Positions 5,916-7,622 of a stretch of 7,622 nucleotides of DNA are shown piece after piece. Every line of letters starts with the position of its first letter. The first letter of the stretch is position 1. Made by a program: the position numbers and the translations under genes. Origin of the DNA: Actinomycetota bacterium (lineage in GTDB: Bacteria > Actinomycetota > Acidimicrobiia > Acidimicrobiales > Ilumatobacteraceae); contig WLFB01000049.1 in the NCBI GenBank assembly GCA_009703975.1, positions 1-7,622 of the forward strand, written 5' to 3'. The notes under the pieces were generated by a model. That model was given only the letters and a program-made list of their open reading frames with translations. It was not told the DNA's origin and did no database searches.

Positions 5916-7243
5916 ACGCCAGCCATGAACTCATCAATTGTTGAGATCATGTAGTCAATCATTTCATCAGTAAGTCCCGGGTAGACACCAATCCAAAAAG
6001 TATTTGTTGTGATGATGTCAGAGTTAGTTAGATCACCAACTACTCGATGTGGAATATTCTGGTACGCAGGCTGCTTGAGTAAATTACCTGCGAAAAGTTG
6101 ACGAGTACCGATTCGACGTGACTCAATATGTTGAACCAAGTCATACCGCTTAACTGGCGCGTCAGGTCGAATCGTTAATAGAAAACCAAACCAACTTGGT
6201 TCTGACTTTGGAGTTGTCTGCGGAAGAATAAAAAACTCTTCGTACTTTTTGAGACCTTGATACAAGCGATTGAAGTTTTTGCGACGTGCAGCGATGAACT
6301 CTGGAAGTTTTTTAAGTTGTGCAACGCCGATAGCTGCCTGCATATCGGTAAGTTTCAGGTTGTAACCGATTTGAGAATAAATATGTTTATGGTCATAACC
6401 GTATGGAAGCCCACCGAGTTGCCAATCGAATCTTCGCCCACATGTGTCGTCGTGACCAGTTGGACACCAACAGTCCCGACCCCAGTCGCGTAGCGACTCA
6501 ACGATTTTGCGCATGCTCGCAGTTTTTGCTTGAACACACCCGCCTTCACCCATAGTCACATGATGAGCTGGATAAAAACTTGCAGTTGATAAATCACCAA
6601 ACGAACCAACTGGCTTGCCGTCATACGTTGCACCAACCGCATCACACGAATCTTCAATAACGAAGAGGTTATTTTCTCTAGCGATCGTCATCACTGCGTC
6701 TAAGTTAAACGGATTACCGAGCGTATGTGCCATGACTATCGCCCGTGTCTTTGGCGAAATCGCAGCCTGCATTTTTTCAGCAGTCGCATCGTATGTGCCT
6801 AATTCGCAGTCAATGAAAACCGGTATCAATCTGTTTTGAACTATCGGGTTTACCGTTGTCGGGAAACCCGCAGCCATTGTGATCACTTCGTCGCCATCAA
6901 CTAACGCGCGCTTGCCTAAGCGATCAGACTTCAGCGCCGATACTGCCAGTAAGTTCGCCGATGAACCTGAATTGCAAAGCATTGCGTGTTTAACACCCAT
7001 CACTTTTGCAAATTCTTCTTCAAACTCGTGCGCAAATCTGCCGGACGTCAACCAAAAATCAAGTGACGAGTCAACGAGATTCGTAAGTTCTGATTCGTCG
7101 AAAACTTTGCCCGATACTGGTATCTGAGAAATGCCGCCCAAAAACGGCTTCTTTGGAAACGCCACATCGTAATACTGCGCAGTTAAATCGAGAATTTGCT
7201 GGCGCAGTGCGTCTTTCTTCAAGTTACTTTTCTCTTCAGCCAT
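5912..7243 (-). CDS. rfbH: CDP-4-keto-6-deoxy-D-glucose 3-dehydratase (E1; RfbH/DdhC/AscC), PMP and [2Fe-2S] dependent
   Basis: This 443-residue protein matches the E1 enzyme of 3,6-dideoxyhexose synthesis along its whole length (typically about 437). It has the aminotransferase fold, but His227 in FYPAHH replaces the Schiff-base lysine, as His220 does in Yersinia E1, so it uses PMP for dehydration rather than transamination. The iron-sulphur motif C-x57-C-x-C-x7-C is exact, at Cys200, Cys258, Cys260 and Cys268. This separates it from ColD-type dehydratases, which lack the cluster. Other signatures are SGSSANLLA (92-100), [10 protein letters not shown] (124-133) and [10 protein letters not shown] (416-425). 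E1 removes the C-3 hydroxyl of CDP-6-deoxy-4-keto-glucose together with the NADH-dependent reductase E3, which is not encoded in this window. An in-frame TAG six bases before the ATG at 7243 fixes the earliest possible start; no strong ribosome-binding site is seen. It follows the phosphatase-like gene by 11 bases and overlaps the glycosyltransferase by 4. Confidence 0.96.
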   Translation of the reverse strand: MAEEKSNLKKDALRQQILDLTAQYYDVAFPKKPFLGGISQIPVSGKVFDESELTNLVDSSLDFWLTSGRFAHEFEEEFAKVMGVKHAMLCNSGSSANLLAVSALKSDRLGKRALVDGDEVITMAAGFPTTVNPIVQNRLIPVFIDCELGTYDATAEKMQAAISPKTRAIVMAHTLGNPFNLDAVMTIARENNLFVIEDSCDAVGATYDGKPVGSFGDLSTASFYPAHHVTMGEGGCVQAKTASMRKIVESLRDWGRDCWCPTGHDDTCGRRFDWQLGGLPYGYDHKHIYSQIGYNLKLTDMQAAIGVAQLKKLPEFIAARRKNFNRLYQGLKKYEEFFILPQTTPKSEPSWFGFLLTIRPDAPVKRYDLVQHIESRRIGTRQLFAGNLLKQPAYQNIPHRVVGDLTNSDIITTNTFWIGVYPGLTDEMIDYMISTIDEFMAGV

Positions 7244-7254
7244 GATCTACAAAT

Positions 7255-7622
7255 CTAACGGATCAGCGTGTCGGCTTCGTGACCAGATTGCACAAGACGA
7301 AGGTTGCCGGCAGCGTCGCGCTCAAGCACAGTGATACTGCAATTGTCGAGACTACGAATCACCAGACGATCATCGTTGGTTAGTGACCCAATCACAGCGT
7401 TAATCGCAATGAAGTGAGAAAAAACAACCGTATCGCGCTCAATTGCACTAACGAATTCAATTATTTGATTTTTGAAATCAACATAATTCTGGTCAAGGTC
7501 AGACCACTTGCCCTGCATTATTTTGCGCAACCAATCAACACGGTCGCTCATCTCGATACCTAGGGGTGAAGGTATCTCGGCAACTTCAGAACAAACTCTC
7601 ACATCTGCACCAACTAATTTCG
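7255..7622 (-). CDS. Histidine phosphatase superfamily protein (phosphoglycerate-mutase-like), C-terminal part only
   Basis: The frame is open through the right edge, so this is the 3' part of a gene with 122 complete codons including the stop. The GTG at 7602 is an internal valine; the six codons before it (KLVGAD) continue the protein. The visible portion has the second half of the family's active site: an acidic segment with SEVAEIPSP soon after the edge, then VVFSHFIAINAVIG, in which the His encoded at 7416..7414 is the second catalytic histidine. It ends with a strand of the form NCSITVLE. The N-terminal RHGE motif carrying the phosphorylated histidine would lie outside the window, so I cannot confirm that the enzyme is active. 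Family members hydrolyse a wide range of phosphate monoesters, and the substrate cannot be told. It is 11 bases before rfbH on the same strand, so it is probably cotranscribed, but a role in the sugar pathway is only a guess. Confidence 0.78.
   Translation of the reverse strand, partial: KLVGADVRVCSEVAEIPSPLGIEMSDRVDWLRKIMQGKWSDLDQNYVDFKNQIIEFVSAIERDTVVFSHFIAINAVIGSLTNDDRLVIRSLDNCSITVLERDAAGNLRLVQSGHEADTLIR

Noticed and set aside
6355..6549. Minus-strand alternative-frame stretches here and at 2845-3033 and 5023-5208
   Set aside because: They lie wholly inside rfbH, the ThDP gene and the glycosyltransferase gene in another frame, with no domain signal.
7255..7602. A complete 115-residue protein starting at GTG 7602
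   Set aside because: The frame remains open to the window edge and the histidine phosphatase fold needs an N-terminal half, so this is a cut gene with an internal valine codon.

Overview
The window is almost entirely one tightly packed, co-directional block on the minus strand. It holds eight genes, with those at both edges cut by the window. There is no RNA gene, mobile element, CRISPR array or intergenic gap longer than about 40 bases, and no promoter or terminator that I could defend. Base composition looks moderate to low in GC (by eye in the low-to-mid 40s percent). The small membrane protein at the left edge resembles, from memory, a conserved actinobacterial family. My tentative guess is therefore a low-GC, possibly planktonic actinobacterium, but the evidence for taxonomy is thin.

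In the direction of transcription (right to left) the order is: (1) the C-terminal part of a histidine-phosphatase-fold protein; (2) an RfbH/E1-type CDP-4-keto-6-deoxyglucose 3-dehydratase with its complete [2Fe-2S] cysteine motif and the lysine-to-histidine change; (3) a DPM1/GtrB-like membrane-anchored family 2 glycosyltransferase; (4) an extended SDR (NAD-dependent epimerase/reductase) whose N-terminal Rossmann motif lies upstream of the first ATG; (5) a thiamine-diphosphate enzyme of the acetolactate-synthase fold; (6) an MhpF/BphJ-type acylating aldehyde dehydrogenase; (7) an MhpE/BphI-type 4-hydroxy-2-oxoacid aldolase; (8) the start of a small membrane protein that is probably outside the pathway.

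The combination suggests synthesis of a carbon-branched deoxysugar for a surface glycan. In the known yersiniose route, the E1 product (after E3 reduction) is a CDP-3,6-dideoxy-4-keto sugar. A ThDP enzyme (YerE) adds a two-carbon acyl unit at C-4 and an SDR (YerF) reduces the new ketone. Here the ThDP enzyme sits next to an aldolase/dehydrogenase pair normally found in aromatic catabolism, with no other catabolic gene nearby. Run in the synthetic direction, that pair would turn acetyl-CoA and pyruvate into 4-hydroxy-2-oxovalerate. If the ThDP enzyme decarboxylates this compound instead of pyruvate, it would attach a four-carbon 3-hydroxybutanoyl unit and make a branched octose. As I recall it, that carbon skeleton matches erwiniose. 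This is an inference from gene content and is the main reason to look at the region again.

Neighbouring genes are joined by 4-base ATGA overlaps (rfbH/glycosyltransferase and mhpF/mhpE), by a 20-base overlap (ThDP enzyme/mhpF) or by gaps of 11 to 39 bases, which points to one transcript with translational coupling. The upstream CDP-glucose genes (rfbF, rfbG) and the E1 reductase partner (E3) are not in the window and would be expected to the right of position 7622 or elsewhere in the genome.
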